64,000 nt of DNA from Kribbella albertanoniae (GTDB lineage: Bacteria > Actinomycetota > Actinomycetes > Propionibacteriales > Kribbellaceae): assembly GCF_004348455.1 (NCBI RefSeq), contig NZ_SMKA01000015.1:1-64000 (forward strand). The letters are read 5' to 3'. The notes below the pieces were generated by a model, which was not told the origin of the DNA, searched no databases, and worked only from the letters and a program-made list of their open reading frames with translations. This document shows, in pieces, positions 28,432 through 37,777 of this stretch (position 1 is its first letter; each line of letters starts with the position of its first letter). A program made the position numbers and the translations under genes.

Positions 28432-29226
28432 TCAGCTCAAGCGTTCGCGGAAGAACTCGACAGTCCGGGCGCGAGCGTGGAAGGCCGAGTTCGGCGGATT
28501 CTCCTTGATCTCGCGGGTGAGCACGGAATGCGCGGACCTGCCGTAGCCCTCGGAGTTGCCGGGACCGGAATCCAGCTCGATGACCTCGAAGGCATCTCCC
28601 AGCTCGGCCCGCAGCGTCGTGAACCGATCGGCCGGTGCCATCGGGTCCTTGCTGAACCGCAGCCCGAGAACGCACAGCCCGTCCGTCTTGGTGCGCTCCT
28701 TGACCACGTCGAGTTCCTGGCGCGACAGGCCCGGATCGCGGCGCAGCTTGGGGGTCAGCGGCAGCGGGACGGACGGCTGGGCCAGCACCGGGGCCAGCAC
28801 CACGTCGTCGACCGCGGTCGCGAGTCCGAACCCGCCGGTGAAGCACATCCCGACCACGCCGACTCCCCGGCCAGGAGTCCGGGCCGCGAGATCAGCAGCA
28901 ATCGCTCTCAGGAACTGCGTGATCGGGCGTTCCGCGTTGCTCGCGAACGCCCGGAACTCCTTCGACACGCAGACCCGAGAGATCGTCCGGATCCCGTAGA
29001 GAGCGCTCTCTGGCTTGCCCGGCGTTCCGAACAGTGAGGCGATCACGACCGTGAAACCTTCGCTCACGAGATGTTCGGCGTACCCGAGGACCTCCGGGGT
29101 CAGACCGGGAATCTCGGGAATGACAATGATCCCGGGGCCCTCGCCCTTCTCGAAACAGTCGTAGGTCTGCCCGGCTCCCGTGAAAGGCTCCCGCCGCCAA
29201 CCGGCCGCTTCCGGACTTGTCGCCAT
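28432..29226 (-). CDS. Dienelactone hydrolase family protein
   Basis: A 264-residue alpha/beta hydrolase. The ATG at 29226 follows GAGGAGCGGGT; a start nine codons upstream lacks a site. DLH motifs: [12 protein letters not shown] (strand and oxyanion turn, about residues 34-45), nucleophile Cys in [12 protein letters not shown] (about 126-137, G-x-C-x-G-G), an acidic residue after VLGLRFSKD, and the catalytic His in GRSAHSVLT near the C-terminus. Members hydrolyse lactones and enol-lactones in aromatic catabolism, but many are general esterases. Contains GAGAGCGCTCTC at 28999-29010. Divergent from the secreted DUF1906 protein. Confidence 0.88.
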   Translation of the reverse strand: MATSPEAAGWRREPFTGAGQTYDCFEKGEGPGIIVIPEIPGLTPEVLGYAEHLVSEGFTVVIASLFGTPGKPESALYGIRTISRVCVSKEFRAFASNAERPITQFLRAIAADLAARTPGRGVGVVGMCFTGGFGLATAVDDVVLAPVLAQPSVPLPLTPKLRRDPGLSRQELDVVKERTKTDGLCVLGLRFSKDPMAPADRFTTLRAELGDAFEVIELDSGPGNSEGYGRSAHSVLTREIKENPPNSAFHARARTVEFFRERLS

Positions 29227-29333
29227 ACCCGCTCCTCTGCATCGATGTAACACCTAGGTCGAAAGGCTTGAGCTCGGTGCCGGTGAAGCAGTGCACTGGG
29301 ACTACTCAGCCCTCCGCCCCCGAGGAAGTGCTC

Positions 29334-31019
29334 ATGTACCGTCCGCTCACCTTACTGACCGGCGTCGCGCTGGTACTCACCGCAGCCACGGTCGTCGGAC
29401 CGGCCCAGGCCGCCCCAGACGAACGGTCCATCAGCTACCACGGGTACCAGGTCGCCGTACCGAAGTCGTGGCAGGTCGTCGACCTGTCCAAGGACCCGTC
29501 GGCCTGTGTGCGCTTCGACCGCCCGGCGGTCTATCTCGGCCGGCCCGCCGACCAGCAGAACTGCCCGGCCCACCTGGCCGGCCGCACCGCGGGCCTGATC
29601 CTGGAGCCCCTCTCCGGCGCCGCTCCCCGCGCCGCCGCGGTCGCAACCTCAGCCGGTACGGCGGCCGCCGTGGCACCGTCGGCCGACAACCAGATCCAGG
29701 TCGGTGTCGAGGATGCCGGCGTACTGGTGACCGCGATCCACGGCGCCTCCGCTTCGGAGGAGGCGTCCGTCCGGCAAATCCTCGGCCGGGGTCGCGTCAC
29801 CTCCAAGGCCGACGCGGCAGCGATGGTCCGGCCGAAGGCTGCTGCGATGGCGCCCGCGGCCACGATCGTTGCCCCAGGCACCATGATCAACCAGCAGGCG
29901 TTCGACCAGTGCACGGCACCGTCGCTGGGTGCCATGAACGCTTGGAAGGCCTCGCCGTTCAAGGCCGTCGGCATCTACATCAGCGGGGCATCCCGCTCCT
30001 GCACCCAGGCCAACCTGACCGCGTCCTGGGTCGCGTCGAACGCCGCCAACGGCTGGTCGTTCATCCCGATCGACGTCGGCTACCAGGCGCCGTGTGGCGG
30101 CCGGAACCCGAAGATGTCCTTCAACCTGGCCACCGCCCGCTCGCAGGGCTCAAGCTCGGCGAACGTCTCGGCCGACGCGGCCGCCGCGCTCGGGATCGGC
30201 CCGGGGAGCGCTCTCTACTCCGACATCGAGGCCTACCCGACCGGTGACACCGCCTGCCGCGACGCGATCATGTCTTACATCTCCGGCTGGACCGAGACCC
30301 TGCACGCCCGCGGCTACCTCAGCGGCGTCTACAGCAGCGCCGGTTCCGGTGGCCGCGACCTGGCCAACTCCGCCGGTGACAGCCGCTGGCTGATGCCCGA
30401 CCACCTCTGGTTCGCCTGGTGGAACGGCGCCGCCGACACCAACGGCGGCCAGTACATCCCCGCCGGTCTCTGGTCGAACCACCAGCGCCTGCATCAGTAC
30501 AAGGGCGACCACAACGAGACCTGGGGTGGCGTCACCATCAACATCGACAGCAACTTCCTCGATGTCGCCGGCAATCCCCCGCCACCCATGACCGACGGCG
30601 TCTACCGGATCAAGGCCGAGGTCGGCGGCTTCGACCTAGACGTCCAGGACTGCCAGCCCCAGAACGGCGCCAACGTCCGCATGTGGGACCGCATCCTGAC
30701 CAGCCCCTGCCAGCAATGGCACATCGTCCACACCACCGGCAACACCTTCAAAATCGTCGACGGCAACACCAACAAACCCCTCCAGGTCTCCGGCTGCTCC
30801 ACCGCCGACACCGCCCCCGTCGACCTCTCCGACGACGTCAATGCCGACTGCCAGACCTGGACCATCGAACCCATCATCGGCGGCGCCTACAAGATCATCG
30901 GCACCGGCTCAGGCAAATCCCTGGACGTAGCCGGCTGCTCAGCCGCCCGAGGCGCCGACGTCATCATCTGGCCCTTCCACGGCGGCTCCTGCCAACGCTG
31001 GTACTTCACCGCCGTCTAG
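29334..31019 (+). CDS. Secreted DUF1906 glycoside-hydrolase-like protein with ricin B lectin domain
   Basis: A 561-residue exported protein. ATG at 29334 with CGAGGAAGTG upstream; Sec signal cleaved after AQA (about residue 26). Residues 30-180 are a variable Ala-rich region. Residues about 190-410 are a DUF1906 TIM-barrel like Rv2525c: [35 protein letters not shown] and LHQYKGD; the Asp and Glu of DIEAY are likely active-site residues. Residues about 420-561 are a ricin-type beta-trefoil with three QxW repeats (CQQWHI, CQTWTI, CQRWYF). It probably binds and cleaves a cell-wall or plant polysaccharide. A strong hairpin follows the stop codon. Confidence 0.88.
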   Translation: MYRPLTLLTGVALVLTAATVVGPAQAAPDERSISYHGYQVAVPKSWQVVDLSKDPSACVRFDRPAVYLGRPADQQNCPAHLAGRTAGLILEPLSGAAPRAAAVATSAGTAAAVAPSADNQIQVGVEDAGVLVTAIHGASASEEASVRQILGRGRVTSKADAAAMVRPKAAAMAPAATIVAPGTMINQQAFDQCTAPSLGAMNAWKASPFKAVGIYISGASRSCTQANLTASWVASNAANGWSFIPIDVGYQAPCGGRNPKMSFNLATARSQGSSSANVSADAAAALGIGPGSALYSDIEAYPTGDTACRDAIMSYISGWTETLHARGYLSGVYSSAGSGGRDLANSAGDSRWLMPDHLWFAWWNGAADTNGGQYIPAGLWSNHQRLHQYKGDHNETWGGVTINIDSNFLDVAGNPPPPMTDGVYRIKAEVGGFDLDVQDCQPQNGANVRMWDRILTSPCQQWHIVHTTGNTFKIVDGNTNKPLQVSGCSTADTAPVDLSDDVNADCQTWTIEPIIGGAYKIIGTGSGKSLDVAGCSAARGADVIIWPFHGGSCQRWYFTAV

Positions 31020-31026
31020 CCGACCT

Positions 31027-31061
31027 TGTCGCGATCCCGGGCATCCCCCGGGATCGCGACA
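31027..31061. terminator. Bidirectional terminator hairpin
   Basis: Perfect 15-bp arms (31027-31041 and 31047-31061, beginning TGTCGCGATC) around a 5-nt loop. It lies between convergent stops at 31019 and 31068, so it can serve both genes. Confidence 0.85.
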
Positions 31062-31067
31062 CTCACC

Positions 31068-31373
31068 TCACCGCGCGCTCTTGTCCTTCGCACACAGCGC
31101 CATCACCAGTCCGAGCGGGCCGAGAACGAAGTACTGCGGGTGGTAGATGTTCTTCTGCCGAGCCACCCGCTCGGCCCATACGCCGCAGCGCCAGTACAGC
31201 GCGATCAGCAGGGCAGCACCCAAGAAGCCCAGCAGTAGCCCCGGCACGCCATCGACAGCTGTGGCTGTGAACCTCAGGACAGCCAGCACAGCAATGATCA
31301 GCGTGATCTCGAGCCACATGGTCCAGGGCTTGCGGGCCGCGTCGTTCCTCGTTGTTGACATCGGTGCGTACAT
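31068..31373 (-). CDS. Small two-TM membrane protein
   Basis: A 101-residue protein, unrecognised. After a charged N-terminus it has two hydrophobic segments (LEITLIIAVLAVLRFTATAV, about residues 21-40, and GLLLGFLGAALLIALYW, about 45-61), then a basic stretch and a weak third segment (FVLGPLGLVMALC). Likely an inner-membrane protein. No ribosome binding site is clear; ATG at 31373 or 31361 are both possible. It has its own region upstream shared with the divergent protease. Confidence 0.6.
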   Translation of the reverse strand: MYAPMSTTRNDAARKPWTMWLEITLIIAVLAVLRFTATAVDGVPGLLLGFLGAALLIALYWRCGVWAERVARQKNIYHPQYFVLGPLGLVMALCAKDKSAR

Positions 31374-31568
31374 CGCGCAGGGCAGTGCAGACGTTACGGA
31401 TTCTGCAGGAAGTTGCAGAGCGGGGAGCGAGGTTTCCCCGGTTTGGCGGGTCTTACACCTCCCTGGACGTCAGATTGCACGTTTTGTCATCGGGATCACA
31501 AAGCGGAGTGGACCGAAATGCTGCGATACTCCGGTCACTGTCACTCTGAGACCCTTGGGGGGGTCCCC

Positions 31569-34475
31569 TTGAAGTTTCGCCCTGCCCTTTTGCTGCGCGC
31601 GGCCGTCCCTGCGGCTCTCGTTGCCAGCTCGCTGGTCGTGCTGACCAGTTCTTCCGGCTCTGCCGCTGAGGACCGCACGCCGTTCGAGCCGAAGTTCACG
31701 AACCGGCACAAACCTGCTGGCAAGGCGGCGTACGAACCGAACGCCGTCATCGTCAAGTTCAAGCCGACTGCGAGCGTCACCAAGCGTAAGGCCGTGCTGT
31801 CGAAGTTCCGGACGACGACCGAGGACTCGGTCTCGGACACCACAGTCAAGATCACCGGCTCGGTGCCGGCGCCGGAGTTGCTGAAGAAGGTCAAGGCCGA
31901 CCCGACGGTCGAGCTTGCCTCGCTCAACTACATCCGCCGCGCCACTGCTGTGCCGAACGATCTGTACTACCCGATGTACGCAGGTGGCGTCTGGGGTCAG
32001 GCGGATGCCATGAACACGATTCGGATGCCACAGGCCTGGGACCTGTCGAAGACCAACGGCAGCCAGCTCGTCGCCGTCCTGGACACCGGCGTCGACGTCA
32101 CCCAGCCGGACCTCGTCGGTCATCTCGTGCAGGGCTTCAACGCCGTCTCGAGCACACGGCCGACCAAGCCGTACGATGATCACGGTCACGGCACTATGAC
32201 GCTCGGCATCATCGCCTCCGCCGCCAACAACGGCAAGGGCACCGCAGGCGTCACATGGAACGGCAAGGCCATGCCGGTCAAGGTCCTGAACAACCATGGC
32301 GAGGGACCGGACAGCCAGATCATCAAGGGCCTCGACTGGGCCGTCGCGCATGGCGCGAAGGTCGTGAACATGTCCTTCGGCAGCGACGAGGAGGAAGGCA
32401 CCCTCCTGCACGACGCGATCAAGCGTGCCGTAGCGAAGGGCGTTGTCATCGTGGCGTCGGCCGGTAACGACGGCGACGGACGGCTCCACTACCCGGCGTC
32501 GTACTCGGAGGTCATCGCTGTCGGTGCAACCGACAACGGCGGGTCGTTGACCAGCTTCAGCAGCTACGGCGACTGGGTCGACATCGCGGCGCCCGGCCGG
32601 CGGATCTTGACCACTGGTGTGGTTGCGATGACCGACCCTCAGGATGACCCTGTCTGGTCGTGCACCGGCACCTCTTGCTCAACCCCGCTTGTGGCGGGCG
32701 TTGCGGCTATGGTGAAGAACAAGTGGCCGTCGTACACGCCGGCGCAGGTCGCCGCACGGCTCAAGAGCACAGCCCGCGATGCTGGACCCCGTGGCCTCGA
32801 CCCGTACTACGGTGCAGGTATCCTCGACGCGTACGGGGCACTTGGCGGCAAGTGGGGAGCCGACTTCGCGACTAATCCTGCGGACGGCAACGACCAGCCG
32901 GCCCGTGCGGTCGAAATCACTGGTACTCCTGTGCAGGGCACAAGCAGGACCGAGGGCGACGTCGACTGGTACAAGGTGGGCGCAGCGTCGGCCGCACGCA
33001 ACATCAAGCTCTCTCTGACTGGGCCGATCTTCAACGAAGCGACCCAGACGTCGAACTTCGCGCCGAGGGTCGACGTGTACGACTCCGAGCTCCGGCGCCT
33101 GGGTGGCGCAGTAACGCCGTACCCGACGCGGACCGATCCTAACGGCAACCCGATCTGGGAACAGCTGAACGCGACCGCACTGGTCAGCGCGCCTGCAGGG
33201 GTCGCCTACATCGCTGTGCGGAACGACAACGGCTCTCGGGACAGCCGGTCATACTCGCTCGATGTCACGACGGAAGGCAACGGCGGAACGGCCTCCGGCA
33301 TTGCGTATCCGGTGTCAGACGCACTGCCGGCGGATCTGTCAGTCGGAGCGGCCGTTACGACCAAGCCATCGGTGACGTTTGCTCGGGCGATTGACGCGGC
33401 GACAGTTACCGCGGCGACGGTTCGGTTGGTCAACGGCAAGACGGGGGCGGTCGTTGCGACGACACCGGCTTACACCGAGGACACCCGGACGGTCGTGCTG
33501 ACTCCGTCAGCTCCGCTGCTGGACAACGCGCCGTACCAGATTCAGGTGAGCGGCGTTCAGGAAACGGGCGGGACTGCGCTGGCGCCGTTCCGCAGTGTGT
33601 TCTCGACTGTTGATCTGGTGCCGGCTGCGCTGGAGACGTTTGATGCCAGTGGGTCGTTCCAGAAGGCGAACCTCGGGTGGAAGATTCCGGCGCTCGGGGA
33701 TCTGGATCAGATCATCGTGAGGCGGAACGCCGGGGGTAGGTACCCGACGCCGACGACTGGGACGCTCGTTTACTCCGGTACTGCGTCCAGCTTTGCGAAC
33801 ACGGCGCTGCCGCAGTCGACGACGTACACGTACTCGGCTTGGGTCAAGGACCGCAGTGGGAAGCTGAGTGCTGGTAAGGGTACGCAGTTGCTGGGGATGA
33901 AGTCGGGAATTTCGACGACGTCAACGAAGCTGAACATCGGTGGGTCGATCACGCTCAAGGGCAGCACGCTGGGGATCGACGGCAAGGCGTACCCGACGTT
34001 GCCGATGAGCATCTACTCGCGGCCGGCGAACGGGACGACGTTCAAGCTGCTGAAGACGCTGGGGTCGTCGTCGACGGGGACGGTCAGCTACACGTTCAAG
34101 CCGGGGTACTCGGCGGTGTACATGCTGACGTTCGCCGGGAACGGCGACCTGATGGGGACGCGGACCAACGACATCACGGTGCTGGTCACGCCGACCATCT
34201 CGTCGACGCTGTCGCCGTCGACGGTCAAGCTGGGTTCGACCACGAAGCTCAGTGGTGTGGTGACCCCGGCGCACTCCGGCAAGTCGGTGCAGTTGCAGCG
34301 GCTGGTCGGGAAGACGTGGACCGCGGCGGCTTCGGTGAAGCTGAGCTCAAGCGGCGCTTACGCGTTCGGGATCAAGCCGCCGTACAAGGGGAAGATCGCC
34401 TACCGGGTCTACTTCCCGAGCGACGGCGACCACACCCTCGCCTACAGCGCCATCCGGACCCTGACGATCACCTGA
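31569..34475 (+). CDS. Secreted subtilisin-like serine protease, S8 family
   Basis: A 968-residue exported protease. I chose the TTG at 31569: it follows CTTGGGGGGG and begins a signal peptide (LKFRPALLLRAAVPAALVAS, cleavage near GSAA, about residue 34). An ATG at 31518 in frame has no site. A propeptide (about 55-130, I9-like, NAVIVKFKPTASV) precedes the catalytic domain: Asp in AVLDTGVDV, His in DDHGHGTMT, Ser in GTSCSTPLVAG. C-terminal of it come a beta-sandwich pre-peptidase-like domain, an SbsA-type Ig-like domain (about 580-690), an FN3-like domain and a further Ig-like repeat. It degrades extracellular protein. A terminator hairpin follows. Confidence 0.9.
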   Translation: MKFRPALLLRAAVPAALVASSLVVLTSSSGSAAEDRTPFEPKFTNRHKPAGKAAYEPNAVIVKFKPTASVTKRKAVLSKFRTTTEDSVSDTTVKITGSVPAPELLKKVKADPTVELASLNYIRRATAVPNDLYYPMYAGGVWGQADAMNTIRMPQAWDLSKTNGSQLVAVLDTGVDVTQPDLVGHLVQGFNAVSSTRPTKPYDDHGHGTMTLGIIASAANNGKGTAGVTWNGKAMPVKVLNNHGEGPDSQIIKGLDWAVAHGAKVVNMSFGSDEEEGTLLHDAIKRAVAKGVVIVASAGNDGDGRLHYPASYSEVIAVGATDNGGSLTSFSSYGDWVDIAAPGRRILTTGVVAMTDPQDDPVWSCTGTSCSTPLVAGVAAMVKNKWPSYTPAQVAARLKSTARDAGPRGLDPYYGAGILDAYGALGGKWGADFATNPADGNDQPARAVEITGTPVQGTSRTEGDVDWYKVGAASAARNIKLSLTGPIFNEATQTSNFAPRVDVYDSELRRLGGAVTPYPTRTDPNGNPIWEQLNATALVSAPAGVAYIAVRNDNGSRDSRSYSLDVTTEGNGGTASGIAYPVSDALPADLSVGAAVTTKPSVTFARAIDAATVTAATVRLVNGKTGAVVATTPAYTEDTRTVVLTPSAPLLDNAPYQIQVSGVQETGGTALAPFRSVFSTVDLVPAALETFDASGSFQKANLGWKIPALGDLDQIIVRRNAGGRYPTPTTGTLVYSGTASSFANTALPQSTTYTYSAWVKDRSGKLSAGKGTQLLGMKSGISTTSTKLNIGGSITLKGSTLGIDGKAYPTLPMSIYSRPANGTTFKLLKTLGSSSTGTVSYTFKPGYSAVYMLTFAGNGDLMGTRTNDITVLVTPTISSTLSPSTVKLGSTTKLSGVVTPAHSGKSVQLQRLVGKTWTAAASVKLSSSGAYAFGIKPPYKGKIAYRVYFPSDGDHTLAYSAIRTLTIT

Positions 34476-34491
34476 TCCCAAGGATCCGCCT

Positions 34492-34523
34492 GTGTGCCCC
34501 GGTCGATTGCGGCCGGGGCACAC
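34492..34523 (+). terminator. Terminator of the protease gene
   Basis: Perfect 11-bp arms GTGTGCCCCGG (34492-34502) and CCGGGGCACAC (34513-34523) with a 10-nt loop, 17 bp past the stop. Confidence 0.8.
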
Positions 34524-34561
34524 GCATGTCCGGCGGAGGATCATCGCGCCGGCGGACTCCA

Positions 34562-34645
34562 GCCACTGACCAACCCACCCTGAAGGGCGGTCGGCGGCTC
34601 GCCTTGAGCGTGGTGGAGTGGGAGTTCGCGAGGTTGGTCAGTGTT
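34562..34645. repeat. 84-bp element with inverted termini, copy 1
   Basis: Left end GCCACTGACCAAC (34562-34574); right end GTTGGTCAGTG (34633-34643) is the inverse of its inner 11 bases. The 58-bp interior is only weakly similar to copy 2, better when copy 2 is reversed (GAGCGTG conserved). The two copies are in inverted orientation around the amidohydrolase-VOC pair. Confidence 0.65.
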
Positions 34646-35067
34646 GGCGGTCCGCCGGGTTCCCGCGATCGGACCGCGCGTGTGTCTGCGGTCGCGAGGC
34701 ATGCGGCCGGCGACGTACAGCGGCGGCCGACTGAAACCAGAGGGCGCGCCGAGCGGATGGCTGAGCCGGATGGCGAGGCCCGGCGACCTCGGTTCCACAT
34801 CGCCTGGGGCTGACGGGCTGTGGCTGAGGTACGTGCTGCTCGAGATCTTGCGTTACGCGGTGATTTTTCGGGTCTATACGCCGTTTTTCTACCGCATAGT
34901 GCGCCGACCACCCCCGGGACCCGAGATCGCGGGGCGAGGGACACCTTGAGCACCGATCAACCACCTCCCGGCCGGCCGGATGGTTGAACCGTGCTCAACG
35001 TCGTACCGGCTCGGTGGAGAGCCCTTTGCTGACTGGGCTTGGGGGCATTTGGCGAGGTGGCGGTGGG

Positions 35068-36405
35068 TCAGGGGGCGTAGTGCTGGATGGCGCTGCCTTG
35101 GGAGAGGTCTACGAGGGTGTGGGCGAGGGAGCGGGCGTCGGCTAGGACTTCGGCGAGGTCGAGCTTGGTGAGTTGGCGGTTGCGGACTACTACTTCGCCG
35201 GCTACCAGGACTGTGTGGACGTCGGAGGCTCGGACGGAGTAGACGAGGGCTGCTCTGGGGTCGTGGAGGGGTTGGTTGTGGGGCGCCGACAGGTCGAGGA
35301 GAGTGATGTCGGCTTGGCGGCCTGGCTCCAGTACGCCGAGGGTGGTCGGCTGGTTGGCCGCGGCGGCGCTGTGGCGGGTGGCTAGGCTGAGGGTGTCGGA
35401 GAGGGGCATCCACTCCGCGTTGTTTTGTTGGTGTTTCTGGGTGAGGGCCAGGAGGCGGAGGGACTCCCAGACGTCGAGGGTGTTGTGGACGGCGGCGCCG
35501 TCGGTGCCGATGCCGGTACGGATGCCGATCGAGTGGAGCTGCTTGACGGGGGTTCCGTTGCCCATGGCAAGTTTCAGGTAGACCTTGGGGCAGGTGGCGA
35601 CGGTCGTGCGATCGGCGTAGCGGGCGAGGATCGGGAGGTCCGTGTCGCGGATGCCGCAGCCGTGGGCGATCAGGGCGCCTGCGTCGAGGACGCCGGTGCG
35701 ATCGAGGATCTCGATCGGGGTGACGCCGTGTTTGTCGAGGGAGGCCTGGGTTTGGTCGTCCGTCTCGGCGGCGTGCAGGTGGATGCGGAGGCCCTCGGCG
35801 CGGGCGACGTCCGCGGTACGGCGGAGGTCGTCGTCTGACACCGTGTACGTCGCGTGCGGGCCGAGGCTCGCCGTGATGCGCGGGTGGAGGGTGGCGAGCT
35901 CGCGGGTGGTGGCGATGGCTGCGTCAATTGCTTCGGGCCCGGCCGAGGAGAAGTAGGTGGGCGCGAGGTCGGCGCGGATACCAGTCTCGATGGCGGCCTG
36001 CGCGATCTGGTCCGCGTGGAAGTAGTGGTCGACGAAGGTGGTCACGCCGGCCAGGAGCATCTCGGCACAGGCCAGGCGCGCGCCGACGCGGACGCGCTCG
36101 GGGGTGAGGTTGACCTCCATCGGCCAGATGCGCTGGTTGAACCAGTCGTCGATGGACAGGTCCTCGGCCGCGCCGCGCATCATCACCATCGGGCTGTGCG
36201 TGTGCGAGTTGATCAGGCCGGGTACGGCGAGCAGCCCGGTGCCGTCGATCACCTCGACGGGCGTCGCTGGTGGAGGTGTGCCGGTCGGGACGATGGCGGT
36301 GATGACGGAATCGGTGAGGTGGATGTCCTGGGCCTCGGCCACGTGGCACTCCCCTGCCTCGGGGACGATCAGGACGTCGACGTTGCGGATCAGCGACTGC
36401 GCCAT
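35068..36405 (-). CDS. Amidohydrolase / deaminase, TrzA-AtzA-SsnA type
   Basis: A 445-residue metal-dependent hydrolase. The ATG at 36405 follows GAGAGGCTCCGGT. Amidohydrolase metal ligands are seen: LINSHTHSPMVMMRG (about residues 62-76, HxH), LRIHLHAAETDDQTQ (about 200-214, HxHxxE), HGCGI (His about 243) and GTDGAAVHNTLD (Asp about 299). This is the mononuclear Zn/Fe subtype acting on cytosine-, guanine-, adenosine- or triazine-like rings, so a deaminase or chlorohydrolase is likely; the substrate is not set. It follows the VOC gene by 17 bp in one transcript. The pair is bracketed by the two 84-bp elements. Confidence 0.9.
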   Translation of the reverse strand: MAQSLIRNVDVLIVPEAGECHVAEAQDIHLTDSVITAIVPTGTPPPATPVEVIDGTGLLAVPGLINSHTHSPMVMMRGAAEDLSIDDWFNQRIWPMEVNLTPERVRVGARLACAEMLLAGVTTFVDHYFHADQIAQAAIETGIRADLAPTYFSSAGPEAIDAAIATTRELATLHPRITASLGPHATYTVSDDDLRRTADVARAEGLRIHLHAAETDDQTQASLDKHGVTPIEILDRTGVLDAGALIAHGCGIRDTDLPILARYADRTTVATCPKVYLKLAMGNGTPVKQLHSIGIRTGIGTDGAAVHNTLDVWESLRLLALTQKHQQNNAEWMPLSDTLSLATRHSAAAANQPTTLGVLEPGRQADITLLDLSAPHNQPLHDPRAALVYSVRASDVHTVLVAGEVVVRNRQLTKLDLAEVLADARSLAHTLVDLSQGSAIQHYAP

Positions 36406-36422
36406 ACCGGAGCCTCTCACGC

Positions 36423-36812
36423 TCAGGGGTAACGGCCGGCGAGAACGCAGAACTCGTTGCCCTCGGGGTCGGCGAGGACGACCCAGGTCGCGTCGCCGCC
36501 TTGGCCCACATCGGCAGGACGGGCGCCCAGGTCGAGCAGACGGCGGACTTCTTCGGCTTGGTCGCGGTCGGTGGGATTCACGTCGAGGTGGAGTCGGTTC
36601 TTGACGGTCTTGGCTTCGGGGACCTGGACGAAGGTCAGGGTTGGCGGCACGGGGCCAGGTCGGTTCCTGCCCTCGGGGACCGGCGGGGAGCCGATGGTGA
36701 TGAGGTCGTCCTCGACCAGTTGCACCTCGTAGTCCAGCACCGCGCACCAGAAGCTGGACAGGGCGCTAGGGTCGGCGCAGTCGATCGCCAACTCCGTCAG
36801 CTTGCTGGCCAC
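36423..36812 (-). CDS. VOC (glyoxalase/bleomycin-resistance) family protein
   Basis: A 129-residue single VOC module. The GTG at 36812 follows GGGAGGTTCCGAC; the longer frame upstream is not needed. Pattern: LTELAIDCADPSALSSFWCAVL (about 4-25) and a second beta-alpha-beta-beta-beta half NRLHLDVNPTDRDQAEEVRRLL (about 71-92), ending WVVLADPEGNEFCVL. His in HLDV and Glu in GNEFCV are the usual metal ligands. Members are dioxygenases, lyases or resistance proteins; no specific role can be given. First gene of a two-gene unit with the amidohydrolase. Confidence 0.88.
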   Translation of the reverse strand: MASKLTELAIDCADPSALSSFWCAVLDYEVQLVEDDLITIGSPPVPEGRNRPGPVPPTLTFVQVPEAKTVKNRLHLDVNPTDRDQAEEVRRLLDLGARPADVGQGGDATWVVLADPEGNEFCVLAGRYP

Positions 36813-37012
36813 GTCGGAACCTCCCGGTTGACGATGGAACGAATCAACGGCCATCTTTCCATCGGCTCCCTGGGAGGGAGAGCAACCCCTCATGCGGTCC
36901 CCTTCGGTGAACCGATGAGCGGAGCGAGCTCGGCTCCCCTCGACTCCGGCTGGTAGCTACCGCGCGCTCGCTGAATTGATGGGGCGCCGGGGCGCAGCGG
37001 GCGGCGCTGACT

Positions 37013-37055
37013 ATCCGCAAACGCACACCGCCCGGGTTCCGGGCTGGGGCTGTGA
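37013..37055 (+). repeat. 43-bp direct repeat, copy A
   Basis: Begins with ATCCGCAAACGCACACCG, identical over 18 bp to copy B, then about 19 of 25 positions match to the end GGGCTGTGA. Confidence 0.75.
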
Positions 37056-37250
37056 CCTGACTTCGGTCATTTGGGTCAGTGCCTGAGCCGAGCAACCGGT
37101 CGGCGAGTGTGGCAAGTGTGGCCTCCGCGCCGCTCTCCATCGTTTACCGGCGACAATTTCCCCACAGTCGAGACGGGACTGCTGGTGATGGTGCGTCGAG
37201 CGAAGACACCGTGCTGGATGGGAGGCCCGGTGAGGGCGGGGCGGACCGCC

Positions 37251-37334
37251 GCCACTGACCAACTCTGTGCGGCCTGCCTGGTTCACGCTCGGCACGGCGC
37301 GGCTGGACCGCTCGCGAGCGGGTTGGTCAGTGGC
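37251..37334. repeat. 84-bp element with inverted termini, copy 2
   Basis: Perfect 13-bp terminal inverted repeats GCCACTGACCAAC (37251-37263) and GTTGGTCAGTGGC (37322-37334). Same total length as copy 1, with divergent interior. Confidence 0.7.
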
Positions 37335-37615
37335 ACAGCTCCGCCCCAGTCACCCGCACCCGATGAACCGGGGTCATGGTGTGCCCCACAGATCACAACG
37401 TCCGAAAACACGCCGACCACGTGCTGCAAGTCTTCGGACGCAGCGACACTCCACGCAACTGCTCGTCGTGCCCGCACCGGCCAGAGCCACGTCCGGCGGA
37501 ACAGCCCCGTCCGGATCTCATGAGGGCCTGAGCTCGCCTGCTCGGACAAGCATCGTCGCAGGTCAGCGCCGTGCATACTTCCCAACGCGGCAAGGATGAC
37601 CGAAGTCGGGTGACC

Positions 37616-37657
37616 ATCCGCAAACGCACACCGACCGGATCCTGGCGCGGGCTGTGA
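37616..37657 (+). repeat. 43-bp direct repeat, copy B
   Basis: Same orientation as copy A, 560 bp away, one gap relative to it. The pair brackets the stretch that holds element copy 2, and lies 3' of the DUF222-HNH gene. Confidence 0.75.
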
Positions 37658-37777
37658 TTATGCGCGCCGTGGCTGGGTGATTCGCGTGGTGGTGGTGCGG
37701 GTCCCCCGGAGGGCATGCCTGCGGGCCGGCCTGGTGGGCCGGCTGTGGCGGTGGCACGGTGAATCTGTGGTGGGGGT

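Larger units (their letters stand above)
34476..35067. other. Gene-poor spacer with terminator and 84-bp element
   Basis: 592 bp. It contains the protease terminator (34492-34523) and element copy 1 (34562-34645). The open frames on both strands here have shadow-like composition and no ribosome binding site, so I call no gene. Confidence 0.6.
36813..37777. other. Repeat-rich gene-poor spacer
   Basis: 965 bp without a supported gene. It holds a direct repeat pair (37013-37055 and 37616-37657), an inverted 12-mer pair GACTTCGGTCAT (37059-37070) and ATGACCGAAGTC (37596-37607), element copy 2 (37251-37334), and an 8-bp inverted repeat CGTCCGAA/TTCGGACG (37399-37440). Open frames here show proline- or arginine-rich shadow composition. 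Confidence 0.65.

Noticed and set aside
34468-34953. Minus-strand frame in the spacer after the protease
   Set aside because: Contains the terminator and the 84-bp element, lacks a ribosome binding site and has shadow composition.
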